This document shows, piece by piece, positions 10,307-24,565 of a stretch of 64,000 nucleotides of DNA. Under the pieces are notes generated by a model. It ran no database searches. It saw only the letters and a program-made list of their open reading frames with translations, and had not been told where the DNA came from. Source of the DNA: Diorhabda sublineata (lineage: Eukaryota; Arthropoda; Insecta; Coleoptera; Chrysomelidae); NCBI RefSeq assembly GCF_026230105.1, contig NC_079479.1:16441734-16505733 (forward strand). The letters are read 5' to 3'. How positions within the stretch are numbered: position 1 is the stretch's first letter; the number at the start of each line of letters is the position of its first letter. The position numbers were made by a program, and so were the translations under genes.

Positions 10307-13050
10307 ATTTCTTATATTTTTGAATGAGTTTGTATCTGACTTTGTCAGATATCGTCGATTTACATTCATTAAAGCCCATTGAGGTCGATTCTCACTTTGT
10401 GTTGATTGAAAATTTTCAAAGTCTATCTTCCTCATTTGAAGTCGAATTTCAACATTTCTCATATATTTGAATGAGTTTGCATGTAACTTTGTCAGATATC
10501 GTCAATTTACATTCATTGAAGCCCATTGAAGTCGATTCTCACTTAGTGTTGATTGGAAATTTTCAAAGTCTATCTTCCTCATTTGAAGTCGAATTTCAAC
10601 ATTTCTTATATTTTTGAATGAGTTTGTATGTGACTTTGTCAGATATCGTCGATTTACATTCATTAAAGCCCATTGAAGTCGATTCTCACTTTGTGTTGAT
10701 TGAAAATTTTCAAAGTCTATCATCCTCATTTGAAGTCGAATTTCAACATTTCTCATATATTTGAATGAGTTTGCATCTAACTTTGTCAGATATCGTCGAT
10801 TTACATTCATTGAAGCCCATTGAAGTCGATTCTCACTTTGTGTTGATTGAAAATTTTCAAAGTCTATCTTCCTCATTTGAAGTCGAATTTCAACATTTCT
10901 CATATATTTGAATGAGTTTGCATCTAACTTTGTCAGATATCGTCGATTTACATTCATTGAAGCCCATTGAAGTCGATTCTCACTTAGTGTTGATTGGAAA
11001 TTTTCAAAGTCTATCTTCCTCATTTGTGTCGAATTTCAACATTTCTTATATTTTTGAATGAGTTTGTATCTGACTTTGTCAGATATCATCGATTTACATC
11101 CATTAAAGCCCATTGAAGTCGATTGTCACTTTGTGTTGATTAAAAATTTTCGAAGTCTATCTTCCTCATTTGAAGTCGAATTTCAACATTTCTTATATTT
11201 TTGAATGAGTTTGTATCTGACTTTGTCAGATATCGTCGATTTACATTCATTAAAGCCCATTGAAGTCGATTCTCACTTTGTGTTGATTGAAAATTTTCAA
11301 AGTCTATCTTCCTCATTTGAAGTCGAATTTCAACATTTCTCATATTTTTGAATGAGTTTGTATCTGACTTTGTCAGATATCATCGATTTACATCCATTAA
11401 AGTCCATTGAAGTCGATTGTCACTTTGTGTTGATTGAAAATTTTCAAAGTCTATCTTCCTCATTTGAAGTCGAATTTCAACATTTCTCATATATTTGAAT
11501 GAGTTTGCATCTAACTTTGTCAGATATCGTCGATTTACATTCATTGAAGCCCATTGAAGTCGATTCTCACTTAGTGTTGATTGGAAATTTTCAAAGTCTA
11601 TCTTCCTCATTTGAAGTCGAATTTCAACATTTCTTATATTTTTGAATGAGTTTGTATGTAACTTTGTCAGATATCGTCGATTTACATTCATTAAAGCCCA
11701 TTGAAGTCGATTCTCACTTTGTGTTGATTGAAAATTTTCAAAGTCTATCATCCTCATTTGAAGTCGAATTTCAACATTTCTCATATATTTGAATGAGTTT
11801 GCATCTAACTTTGTCAGATATCGTCGATTTACATTCATTGAAGCCCATTGAAGTCGATTCTCACTTAGTGTTGATTGGAAATTTTCAAAGTCTATCTTCC
11901 TCATTTGAAGTCGAATTTCAACATTTCTCATATTTTTGAATGAGTTTGTATCTGACTTTGTCAGATATCATCGATTTACATCCATTAAAGTCCATTGAAG
12001 TCGATTGTCACTTTGTGTTGATTAAAAATTTTCGAAGTCTATCTTCCTCATTTGAAGTCGAATTTCAACATTTCTTATATTTTTGAATGAGTTTGTATCT
12101 GACTTTGTCAGATATCGTCGATTTACATTCATTAACGCCCATTGAAGTCGATTCTCACTTTGTGTTGATTGAAAATTTTCAAAGTCTATCTTCCTCATTT
12201 GAAGTCGAATTTCAACATTTCTCATATATTTAAATGAGTTCGCATCTAACTTTATCAGATATCGTCGATTTACATTCATTGAAGCCCATTGAAGTCGATT
12301 CCCACTTTGTGTTGATTGAAAATTTTCAAAGTCTATCTTCCTCATTTGAAGTCGAATTTCAACATTTCTTATATTTTTGAATGAGTTTGTATCTGACTTT
12401 GTCAGATATCGTCGATTTACATTCATTAACGCCCATTGAAGTCGATTCTCACTTTGTGTTGATTGAAAATTTTCAAAGTCTATCTTCCTCATTTGAAGTC
12501 GAATTTCAACATTTCTCATATATTTAAATGAGTTCGCATCTAACTTTATCAGATATCGTCGATTTACATTCATTGAAGCCCATTGAAGTCGATTCCCACT
12601 TTGTGTTGATTGAAAATTTTCAAAGTCTATCTTCCTTATTTGAAGTCGAATTTCAACATTTCTTATATATTTGAATGAGTTTGCATCTAACTTTGTCAGA
12701 TATCGTCGATTTACATTCATTGAAGCCCATTGAAGTCGATTCTCACTTTGTGTTGATTGAAAATTTTCAAAGTCTATCTTCCTCATTTGAAGTCGAATTT
12801 CAACATTTCTCATATATTTGAATGAGTTCGCATCTAACTTTATCAGATATCGTCGATTTACATTCCTTGAAGCCCATTGAAGTCGATTCCCACTTTGTGT
12901 TGATTGAAAATTTTCAAAGTCTATCTTCCTCATTTGAAGTCGAATTTAAACATTTCTTATATATTTGAATGAGTTTGTATCTGACTTTGTCAGATATCAT
13001 CGATTTACATTCATTGAAGCCCATTGAAGTCGATTCTCACTTAGTGTTGA
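10307..13050. repeat. Composite copy of 3.84-5.46 kb plus 7.52-8.64 kb
   Basis: The left part aligns to 3.84-5.46 kb at offset 6,467. From about 11,931 the alignment jumps to 7.52-8.64 kb at offset 4,409. The skipped distance is 2,058 bp, exactly 14 monomers, so an exchange junction lies near 11.93 kb. Confidence 0.8.
10910..11055. repeat. 146-bp monomer, TTTGTGTCG type
   Basis: Third copy of this one-base-short variant, inside the 10.3-13 kb composite block. Confidence 0.9.
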
Positions 13051-13569
13051 TTGAAAATTTTCAAAGTCTATCTTCCCCATTTGAGGTCGAATTTCAAAAT
13101 TTCTTATATATTTGAATGAGTTTGCATCTAACTTTGTCAGATATCGTCGATTTACATTCATTGAAGCCCATTGAAGTCGATTTTCACTTTGTGTTGATTG
13201 AAAATTTTCAAAGTCTATCTTCCTCATTTGAAGTCGAGTTTCAACATTTCTTATATTTTTGAATGAGTTTGTATCTGACTTTGTCAGATATCGTCGATTT
13301 ACATTCATTAAAGCCCATTGAAGTCGATTCTCACTTTGTGTTGATTGAAAATTTTTAAAGTCTATCTTCCTCATTTGAAGTCGAATTTCAACATTTCTCA
13401 TATATTTGAATGAGTTTGCATCTAACTTTGTCAGATATCGTCAATTTACATTCATTGAACCCCATTGAAGTCGATTCTCACTTAGTGTTGATTGGAAATT
13501 TTCAAAGTCTATCTTCCTCATTTGAAGTCGAATTTCAACATTTCTCATATATTTGAATGAGTTCGCATC

Positions 13570-15520
13570 TAACTTTATCAGATATCGTCGATTTACATTC
13601 ATTGAAGCCCATTGAAGTCGATTCCCACTTTGTGTTGATTGAAAATTTTCAAAGTCTATCTTCCTCATTTGAAGTCGAATTTCAACATTTCTTATATATT
13701 TGAATGAGTTTGTATCTGACTTTGTCAGATATCGTCGATTTACATCCATTGAAGCCCATTGAAGTCGATTCTCACTTTGTGTTGATTGAAAATTTTCAAA
13801 GTCTATCTTCCTCATTTGAAGTCGAATTTCAACATTTCTCATATATTTAAATGAGTTCGCATTTAACTTTATCAGATATCGTCGATTTACATTCATTGAA
13901 GCCCATTGAAGTCGATTCCCACTTTGTGTTGATTGAAAATTTTCAAAGTCTATCTTCCTCATTTGAAGTCGAATTTCAACATTTCTCATATATTTGAATG
14001 AGTTTGCATCTAACTTTGTCAGATATCGTAGATTTACATTCATTGAAGCCCATTGAAGTCGATTCCCACTTTGTGTTGATTGAAAATTTTCAAAGTCTAT
14101 CTTCCTTATTTGAAGTCGAATTTCAACATATCTTATATATTTGAATGAGTTTGCATCTAACTTTGTCAGATATCGTCGATTTACATTCATTGAAGCCCAT
14201 TGAAGTCGATTCTCACTTTGTGTTGATTGAAAATTTTCAAAGTCTATCTTCCTCATTTGAAGTCGAATTTCAACATTTCTCATATATTTGAATGAGTTCG
14301 CATCTAACTTTATCAGATATCGTCGATTTACATTCATTGAAGCCCATTGAAGTCGATTCCCACTTTGTGTTGATTGAAAATTTTCAAAGTCTATCTTCCT
14401 CATTTGAAGTCGAATTTCAACATTTCTTATATATTTGAATGAGTTGGTATCTGACTTTGTCAGATATCATCGATTTACATTCATTGAAGCCCATTGAAGT
14501 CGATTCTCACTTAGTGTTGATTGAAAATTTTCAAAGTCTAGCTTCCCCATTTGAGGTCGAATTTCAACATTTCTTATATTTTTGAATGAGTTTGTATCTG
14601 ACTTTGTCAGATATCGTCGATTTACATTCATTAAAGCCCATTGAAGTCGATTCTCACTTTGTGTTGATTGAAAATTTTCAAAGTCTATCTTCCTCATTTG
14701 AAGTCGAATTTCAACATTTCTTATATTTTTGAATGAGTTTGTATCTGACTTTGTCAGATATCGTCGATTTACATTCATTAAAGCCCATTGGAGTCGATTC
14801 TCACTTTGTGTTGATTGAAAATTTTCAAAGTCTATCTTCCTCATTTAAAGTCGAATTTCAACATTTCTCATATATTTAAATGAGTTCGCATCTAACTTTA
14901 TCAGATATCGTCGATTTACATTCATTGAAGCCCATTGAAGTCGATTCCCACTTTGTGTTGATTGAAAATTTTCAAAGTCTATCTTCCTCATTTGAAGTCG
15001 AATTTCAACATTTCTTATATATTTGAATGAGTTTGTATCTGACTTTGTCAGATATCGTCGATTTACATCCATTGAAGTCGATTCTCACTTTGTGTTGATT
15101 GAAAATTTTCAAAGTCTATCTTCCTCATTTGAAGTCGAATTTCAACATTTCTCATATATTTAAATGAGTTCGCATCTAACTTTATCAGATATCGTCGATT
15201 TACATTCATTGAAGCCCATTGAAGTCGATTCCCACTTTGTGTTGATTGAAAATTTTCAAAGTCTATCTTCCTCATTTGAAGTCGAATTTCAACATTTCTC
15301 ATATATTTGAATGAGTTTGCATCTAACTTTGTCAGATATCATCGATTTACATTCATTAAAGCCCATTGGAGTCGATTCTCACTTTGTGTTGATTGAAAAT
15401 TTTCAAAGTCTATCTTCCTTATTTGAAGTCGAATTTCAACATTTCTTATATATTTGAATGAGTTTGCATCTAACTTTGTCAGATATCGTCGATTTACATT
15501 CATTGAAGCCCATTGAAGTC
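13570..15520. repeat. Long-range duplicated block, copy 1
   Basis: Matches about 33.11-35.07 kb through shared rare variants such as ATATCGTAGATTTAC, CAACATATCTTATAT and GAGTTGGTATCTGAC. Offset is 19,537 before and 19,547 after the 10-bp deletion at 15,070. Confidence 0.8.
15025..15161. repeat. 137-bp monomer with 10-bp deletion
   Basis: One of the two tandem CATTGAAG registers is missing, so ACATCC runs straight into ATTGAAGTCG at 15,071. The copy at 33-35 kb has the full-length unit, so the loss came after that duplication. Confidence 0.92.
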
Positions 15521-18395
15521 GATTGTCACTTTGTGTTGATTAAAAATTTTCGAAGTCTATCTTCCTCATTTGAAGTCGAATTTCAACATTTCTTATATTT
15601 TTGAATGAGTTTGTATCTGACTTTGTCAGATATCGTCGATTTACATTCATTAACGCCCATTGAAGTCGATTCTCACTTTGTGTTGATTGAAAATTTTCAA
15701 AGTCTATCTTCCTCATTTGAAGTCGAATTTCAACATTTCTCATATATTTAAATGAGTTCGCATCTAACTTTATCAGATATCGTCGATTTACATTCATTGA
15801 AGCCCATTGAAGTCGATTCTCACTTAGTGTTGATTGGAAATTTTCAAAGTCTATCTTCCTCAATTGAAGTCGAATTTCAACATTTCTTATATTTTTGAAT
15901 GAGTTTGCATCTAACTTTGTCAGATATCGTCGATTTACATTCATTGAAGCCCATTGAAGTCGATTCTCACTTAGTGTTGATTGGAAATTTTCAAAGTCTA
16001 TCTTCCTCATTTGAAGTCGAATTTCAACATTTCTTATATTTTTGAATGAGTTTGTATCTGACTTTGTCAGATATCATCGATTTACATCCATTAAAGCCCA
16101 TTGAAGTCGATTGTCACTTTGTGTTGATTAAAAATTTTCGAAGTCTATCTTCCTCATTTGAAGTCGAATTTCAACATTTCTTATATTTTTGAATGAGTTT
16201 GTATCTGACTTTGTCAGATATCGTCGATTTACATTCATTAAAGCCCATTGAAGTCGATTCTCACTTTGTGTTGATTGAAAATTTTCAAAGTCTATCTTCC
16301 TCATTTGAAGTCGAATTTCAACATTTCTCATATATTTAAATGAGTTCGCATCTAACTTTATCAGATATCGTCGATTTACATTCATTGAAGCCCATTGAAG
16401 TCGATTCCCACTTTGTGTTGATTGAAAATTTTCAAAGTCTATCTTCCTTATTTGAAGTCGAATTTCAACATTTCTTATATATTTGAATGAGTTTGCATCT
16501 AACTTTGTCAGATATCGTCGATTTACATTCATTGAAGCCCATTGAAGTCGATTCTCACTTTGTGTTGATTGAAAATTTTCAAAGTCTATCTTCCTCATTT
16601 GAAGTCGAATTTCAACATTTCTTATATATTTGAATGAGTTTGTATCTGACTTTGTCAGATATCATCGATTTACATTCATTGAAGCCCATTGAAGTCGATT
16701 CTCACTTAGTGTTGATTGGAAATTTTCAAAGTCTATCTTCCTCATTTGAAGTCGAATTTCAACATTTCTTATATTTTTGAATGAGTTTGTATGTGACTTT
16801 GTCAGATATCGTCGATTTACATTCATTAAAGCCCATTGAAGTCGATTCTCACTTTGTGTTGATTGAAAATTTTCAAAGTCTATCATCCTCATTTGAAGTC
16901 GAATTTCAACATTTCTCATATATTTGAATGAGTTTGCATCTAACTTTGTCAGATATCGTCGATTTACATTCATTGAAGCCCATTGAAGTCGATTCTCACT
17001 TAGTGTTGATTGGAAATTTTCAAAGTCTATCTTCCTCATTTGAAGTCGAATTTCAACATTTCTTATATTTTTGAATGAGTTTGTATCTGACTTTGTCAGA
17101 TATCATCGATTTACATCCATTAAAGCCCATTGAAGTCGATTGTCACTTTGTGTTGATTAAAAATTTTCGAAGTCTATCTTCCTCATTTGAAGTCGAATTT
17201 CAACATTTCTTATATTTTTGAATGAGTTTGTATCTGACTTTGTCAGATATAGTCGATTTACATTCATTAACGCCCATTGAAGTCGATTCTCACTTTGTGT
17301 TGATTGAAAATTTTCAAAGTCTATCTTCCTCATTTGAAGTCGAATTTCAACATTTCTCATATATTTAAATGAGTTCGCATCTAACTTTATCAGATATCGT
17401 CGATTTACATTCATTGAAGCCCATTGAAGTCGATTCCCACTTTGTGTTGATTGAAAATTTTCAAAGTCTATCTTCCTTATTTGAAGTCGAATTTCAACAT
17501 TTCTTATATATTTGAATGAGTTTGCATCTAACTTTGTCAGATATCGTCGATTTACATTCATTGAAGCCCATTGAAGTCGATTCTCACTTTGTGTTGATTG
17601 AAAATTTTCAAAGTCTATCTTCCTCATTTGAAGTCGAATTTCAACATTTCTCATATATTTGAATGAGTTCGCATCTAACTTTATCAGATATCGTCGATTT
17701 ACATTCCTTGAAGCCCATTGAAGTCGATTCTCACTTAGTGTTGATTGAAAATTTTCAAAGTCTATCTTCCCCATTTGAGGTCGAATTTCAACATTTCTTA
17801 TATTTTTGAATGAGTTTGTATCTGACTTTGTCAGATATCGTCGATTTACATTCATTAAAGCCCATTGAAGTCGATTCTCACTTTGTGTTGATTGAAAATT
17901 TTCAAAGTCTATCTTCCTCATTTGAAGTCGAATTTCAACATTTCTCATATATTTAAATGAGTTCGCATCTAACTTTATCAGATATCGTCGATTTACATTC
18001 ATTGAAGCCCATTGAAGTCGATTCTCACTTAGTGTTGATTGAAAATTTTCAAAGTCTATCTTCCCCATTTGAGGTCGAATTTCAAAATTTCTTATATATT
18101 TGAATGAGTTTGCATCTAACTTTGTCAGATATCGTCGATTTACATTCATTGAAGCCCATTGAAGTCGATTTTCACTTTGTGTTGATTGAAAATTTTCAAA
18201 GTCTATCTTCCTCATTTGAAGTCGTGTTTCAACATTTCTTATATTTTTGAATGAGTTTGTATCTGACTTTGTCAGATATCGTCGATTTACATTCATTAAA
18301 GCCCATTGAAGTCGATTCTCACTTTGTGTTGATTGAAAATTTTTAAAGTCTATCTTCCTCATTTGAAGTCGAATTTCAACATTTCTTATATTTTT

Positions 18396-18541
18396 GAATG
18401 AGTTTGTATCTGACTTTGTCAGATATCGTCGATTTACATTCATTAAAGCCCATTGAAGTCGATTCTCACTTTGTGTTGATTGAAAATTTTCAAAGTCTAT
18501 CATCTCATTTGAAGTCGAATTTCAACATTTCTCATATATTT
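18396..18541. repeat. 146-bp monomer, ATCATCTCATTT type
   Basis: ATCATCCTCATTT has lost one C near 18,503. Confidence 0.9.
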
Positions 18542-19864
18542 GAATGAGTTTGCATCTAACTTTGTCAGATATCGTCGATTTACATTCATTGAAGCCCATT
18601 GAAGTCGATTCTCACTTAGTGTTGATTGGAAATTTTCAAAGTCTATCTTCCTCATTTGAAGTCGAATTTCAACATTTCTCATATATTTAAATGAGTTCGC
18701 ATCTAACTTTATCAGATATCGTCGATTTACATTCATTGAAGCCCATTGAAGTCGATTCCCACTTTGTGTTGATTGAAAATTTTCAAAGTCTATCTTCCTT
18801 ATTTGAAGTCGAATTTCAACATTTCTTATATATTTGAATGAGTTTGCATCTAACTTTGTCAGATATCGTCGATTTACATTCATTGAAGCCCATTGAAGTC
18901 GATTCTCACTTTGTGTTGATTGAAAATTTTCAAAGTCTATCTTCCTCATTTGAAGTCGAATTTCAACATTTCTCATATATTTGAATGAGTTCGCATCTAA
19001 CTTTATCAGATATCGTCGATTTACATTCCTTGAAGCCCATTGAAGTCGATTCCCACTTTGTGTTGATTGAAAATTTTCAAAGTCTATCTTCCTCATTTGA
19101 AGTCGAATTTAAACATTTCTTATATATTTGAATGAGTTTGTATCTGACTTTGTCAGATATCATCGATTTACATTCATTGAAGCCCATTGAAGTCGATTCT
19201 CACTTAGTGTTGATTGAAAATTTTCAAAGTCTAGCTTCCCCATTTGAGGTCGAATTTCAACATTTCTTATATTTTTGAATGAGTTTGTATCTGACTTTGT
19301 CAGATATCGTCGATTTACATTCATTAAAGCCCATTGAAGTCGATTCTCACTTTGTGTTGATTGAAAATTTTCAAAGTCTATCTTCCTCATTTGAAGTCGA
19401 ATTTCAACATTTCTCATATATTTAAATGAGTTCGCATCTAACTTTATCAGATATCGTCGATTTACATTCATTGAAGCCCATTGAAGTCGATTCTCACTTA
19501 GTGTTGATTGAAAATTTTCAAAGTCTATCTTCCCCATTTGAGGTCGAATTTCAAAATTTCTTATATATTTGAATGAGTTTGCATCTAACTTTGTCAGATA
19601 TCGTCGATTTACATTCATTGAAGCCCATTGAAGTCGATTTTCACTTTGTGTTGATTGAAAATTTTTAAAGTCTATCTTCCTCATTTGAAGTCGAATTTCA
19701 ACATTTCTTATATATTTGAATGAGTTTGCATCTAACTTTGTCAGATATCGTCGATTTACATTCATTGAAGCCCATTGAAGTCGATTCTCACTTTGTGTTG
19801 ATTGAAAATTTTCAAAGTCTATCTTCCTCATTTGAAGTCGAATTTCAACATTTCTTATATTTTT

Positions 19865-20010
19865 GAATGAGTTTGTATCTGACTTTGTCAGATATCGTCG
19901 ATTTACATTCATTAAAGCCCATTGAAGTCGATTCTCACTTTGTGTTGATTGAAAATTTTCAAAGTCTATCATCTCATTTGAAGTCGAATTTCAACATTTC
20001 TCATATATTT
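19865..20010. repeat. 146-bp monomer, ATCATCTCATTT type
   Basis: Same one-base loss as at 18.5 kb, here near 19,972, exactly ten monomers (1,469 bp) further on. Confidence 0.9.
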
Positions 20011-20715
20011 GAATGAGTTTGCATCTAACTTTGTCAGATATCGTCGATTTACATTCATTGAAGCCCATTGAAGTCGATTCTCACTTAGTGTTGATTGGAA
20101 ATTTTCAAAGTCTATCTTCCTCATTTGAAGTCGAATTTCAACGTTTCTTATATTTTTGAATGAGATTACATCTAACTTTGTCAGATATCGTCGATTTACA
20201 TTCATTGAAGCCCATTGAAGTCGATTCCCACTTTGTGTTGATTGAAAATTTTCAAAGTCTATCTTCCTTATTTGAAGTCGAATTCCAACATTTCTTATAT
20301 ATTTGAATGAGTTTGCATCTAACTTTGTCAGATATCGTCGATTTACATTCATTGAAGCCCATTGAAGTCGATTCTCACTTTGTGTTGATTGAAAATTTTC
20401 AAAGTCTATCTTCCTCATTTGAAGTCGAATTTCAACATTTCTCATATATTTGAATGAGTTCGCATCTATCTTTACCAGATATCGTCGATTTACATTTTTT
20501 GAAGCCCATTGAAGTCGATTCCCACTTTGTGTTGATTGAAAATTTTCAAAGACTATCTTCCTCATTTGAAGTCGAATTCCAACATTTCTTATATTTTTGA
20601 ATGAGTTCGCATCTAACTTTATCAGATATCGTCGATTTACATTCATTGAAGCCCATTGAAGTCGATTCCCACTTTGTGTTGATTGAAAATTTTCAAAGTC
20701 TATCTTCCTCATTTG

Positions 20716-22625
20716 GAGTCGAATTTCAACATTTCTCATATATTTAAATGAGTTCGCATCTAACTTTATCAAATATCGCCGATTTACATTCATTGAAGCC
20801 CATTGAAGTCGATTCCCACTTTGTGTTGATTGAAAATTTTCAAAGTCTATCTTCCTCATTTGAAGTCGAATTTCAACATTTCTTATATATTTGAATGAGT
20901 TTGTATCTGACTTTGTCAGATATCATCGATTTACATTAATTGAAGCCCATTGAAGTCGATTCCCACTTTGTGTTGATTGAAAATTTTCAAAGTCTATCTT
21001 CCTTATTTGAAGTCGAATTCCAACATTTCTTATATATTTGAATGAGTTTGCATCTAACTTTGTCAGATATCGTCGATTTACATTCATTGAAGCCCATTGA
21101 AGTCGATTCTCACTTTGTGTTGATTGAAAATTTTCAAAGTCTATCTTCCTCATTTGAAGTCGAATTTCAACATTTCTCATATATTTGAATGAGTTCGCAT
21201 CTATCTTTACCAGATATCGTCGATTTACATTTTTTGAAGCCCATTGAAGTCGATTCCCACTTTGTGTTGATTGAAAATTTTCAAAGACTATCTTCCTCAT
21301 TTGAAGTCGAATTCCAACATTTCTTATATTTTTGAATGAGTTCGCATCTAACTTTATCAGATATCGTCGATTTACATTCATTGAAGCCCATTGAAGTCGA
21401 TTCCCACTTTGTGTTGATTGAAAATTTTCAAAGTCTATCTTCCTCATTTGAAGTCGAATTTCAACATTTCTTATATATTTGAATGAGTTTGTATCTGACT
21501 TTGTCAGATATCATCGATTTACATTAATTGAAGCCCATTGAAGTCGATTCCCACTTTGTGTTGATTGAAAATTTTCAAAGTCTATCTTCCTTATTTGAAG
21601 TCGAATTCCAACATTTCTTATATATTTGAATGAGTTTGCATCTAACTTTGTCAGATATCGTCGATTTACATTCATTGAAGCCCATTGAAGTCGATTCTCA
21701 CTTTGTGTTGATTGAAAATTTTCAAAGTCTATCTTCCTCATTTGAAGTCGAATTCCAACATTTCTCATATATTTGAATGAGTTCGCATCTATCTTTACCA
21801 GATATCGTCGATTTACATTTTTTGAAGCCCATTGAAGTCGATTCCCACTTTGTGTTGATTGAAAATTTTCAAAGACTATCTTCCTCATTTGAAGTCGAAT
21901 TCCAACATTTCTTATATTTTTGAATGAGTTCGCATCTAACTTTATCAGATATCGTCGATTTACATTCATTGAAGCCCATTGAAGTCGATTCCCACTTTGT
22001 GTTGATTGAAAATTTTCAAAGTCTATCTTCCTCATTTGGAGTCGAATTTCAACATTTCTCATATATTTAAATGAGTTCGCATCTAACTTTATCAGATATC
22101 GTCGATTTACATTCATTGAAGCCCATTGAAGTCGATTCTCACTTAGTGTTGATTGAAAATTTTCAAAGTCTATCTTCCCCATTTGAGGTCGAATTTCAAA
22201 ATTTCTTATATATTTGAATGAGTTTGCATCTAACTTTGTCAGATATCGTCGATTTACATTCATTGAAGCCCATTGAAGTCGATTTTCACTTTGTGTTGAT
22301 TGAAAATTTTCAAAGTCTATCTTCCTCATTTGAAGTCGTGTTTCAACATTTCTTATATTTTTGAATGAGTTTGTATCTGACTTTGTCAGATATCGTCGAT
22401 TTACATTCATTAAAGCCCATTGAAGTCGATTCTCACTTTGTGTTGATTAAAAATTTTTAAAGTCTATCTTCCTCATTTGAAGTCGAATTTCAACATTTCT
22501 TATATTTTTGAATGAGTTTGTATCTGACTTTGTCAGATATCGTCGATTTACATTCATTAAAGCCCATTGAAGTCGATTCTCACTTTGTGTTGATTGAAAA
22601 TTTTCAAAGTCTATCATCTCATTTG
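20716..22625. repeat. 13-monomer tandem duplication, unit 1 (1,910 bp)
   Basis: Repeated directly at offset 1,910 (13 x 147 minus 1). The rare ATCAAATATCGCCGATT variant at 20,771 recurs at 22,681, and the one-base-deleted ATCATCTCATTT lies at the right end of both units. Confidence 0.87.
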
Positions 22626-22655
22626 AAGTCGAATTTCAACATTTCTCATATATTT
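22510..22655. repeat. 146-bp monomer, ATCATCTCATTT type
   Basis: Same loss near 22,618, at the junction of the two 1,910-bp units. Confidence 0.9.
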
Positions 22656-24535
22656 AAATGAGTTCGCATCTAACTTTATCAAATATCGCCGATTTACATT
22701 CATTGAAGCCCATTGAAGTCGATTCCCACTTTGTGTTGATTGAAAATTTTCAAAGTCTATCTTCCTCATTTGAAGTCGAATTTCAACATTTCTTATATAT
22801 TTGAATGAGTTTGTATCTGACTTTGTCAGATATCATCGATTTACATTAATTGAAGCCCATTGAAGTCGATTCCCACTTTGTGTTGATTGAAAATTTTCAA
22901 AGTCTATCTTCCTTATTTGAAGTCGAATTCCAACATTTCTTATATATTTGAATGAGTTTGCATCTAACTTTGTCAGATATCGTCGATTTACATTCATTGA
23001 AGCCCATTGAAGTCGATTCTCACTTTGTGTTGATTGAAAATTTTCAAAGTCTATCTTCCTCATTTGAAGTCGAATTTCAACATTTCTCATATATTTGAAT
23101 GAGTTCGCATCTATCTTTACCAGATATCGTCGATTTACATTTTTTGAAGCCCATTGAAGTCGATTCCCACTTTGTGTTGATTGAAAATTTTCAAAGACTA
23201 TCTTCCTCATTTGAAGTCGAATTCCAACATTTCTTATATTTTTGAATGAGTTCGCATCTAACTTTATCAGATATCGTCGATTTACATTCATTGAAGCCCA
23301 TTGAAGTCGATTCCCACTTTGTGTTGATTGAAAATTTTCAAAGTCTATCTTCCTCATTTGAAGTCGAATTTCAACATTTCTTATATATTTGAATGAGTTT
23401 GTATCTGACTTTGTCAGATATCATCGATTTACATTAATTGAAGCCCATTGAAGTCGATTCCCACTTTGTGTTGATTGAAAATTTTCAAAGTCTATCTTCC
23501 TTATTTGAAGTCGAATTCCAACATTTCTTATATATTTGAATGAGTTTGCATCTAACTTTGTCAGATATCGTCGATTTACATTCATTGAAGCCCATTGAAG
23601 TCGATTCTCACTTTGTGTTGATTGAAAATTTTCAAAGTCTATCTTCCTCATTTGAAGTCGAATTCCAACATTTCTCATATATTTGAATGAGTTCGCATCT
23701 ATCTTTACCAGATATCGTCGATTTACATTTTTTGAAGCCCATTGAAGTCGATTCCCACTTTGTGTTGATTGAAAATTTTCAAAGACTATCTTCCTCATTT
23801 GAAGTCGAATTCCAACATTTCTTATATTTTTGAATGAGTTCGCATCTAACTTTATCAGATATCGTCGATTTACATTCATTGAAGCCCATTGAAGTCGATT
23901 CCCACTTTGTGTTGATTGAAAATTTTCAAAGTCTATCTTCCTCATTTGGAGTCGAATTTCAACATTTCTCATATATTTAAATGAGTTCGCATCTAACTTT
24001 ATCAGATATCGTCGATTTACATTCATTGAAGCCCATTGAAGTCGATTCTCACTTAGTGTTGATTGAAAATTTTCAAAGTCTATCTTCCCCATTTGAGGTC
24101 GAATTTCAAAATTTCTTATATATTTGAATGAGTTTGCATCTAACTTTGTCAGATATCGTCGATTTACATTCATTGAAGCCCATTGAAGTCGATTTTCACT
24201 TTGTGTTGATTGAAAATTTTCAAAGTCTATCTTCCTCATTTGAAGTCGTGTTTCAACATTTCTTATATTTTTGAATGAGTTTGTATCTGACTTTGTCAGA
24301 TATCGTCGATTTACATTCATTAAAGCCCATTGAAGTCGATTCTCACTTTGTGTTGATTGAAAATTTTTAAAGTCTATCTTCCTCATTTGAAGTCGAATTT
24401 CAACATTTCTTATATTTTTGAATGAGTTTGTATCTGACTTTGTCAGATATCGTCGATTTACATTCATTAAAGCCCATTGAAGTCGATTCTCACTTTGTGT
24501 TGATTGAAAATTTTCAAAGTCTATCATCTCATTTG
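22626..24535. repeat. 13-monomer tandem duplication, unit 2 (1,910 bp)
   Basis: Near-identical to the previous unit. One noted difference is TGATTGAAAAT near 24,359 against TGATTAAAAAT near 22,449. After this unit the sequence follows the 19.97-20.7 kb stretch again (offset 4,555, or 31 monomers minus 2). Confidence 0.86.
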
Positions 24536-24565
24536 AAGTCGAATTTCAACATTTCTCATATATTT
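24420..24565. repeat. 146-bp monomer, ATCATCTCATTT type
   Basis: Same loss near 24,528, at the right end of the second 1,910-bp unit. Confidence 0.9.

Larger units (their letters stand above)
1..19968. repeat. Array domain A
   Basis: Monomers carrying TTAGTGTTGATTGGAAATTT are frequent here, as are the GTATGTGACTTTGTCAG and CTATCATCCTCATT variants, which become rare or absent further right. Nested duplications of 7, 11, 14 and 15 monomers occupy about 2.0-13.4 kb. The right limit is approximate. It is set where the 13-monomer duplication and its private monomer type begin. Confidence 0.6.
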
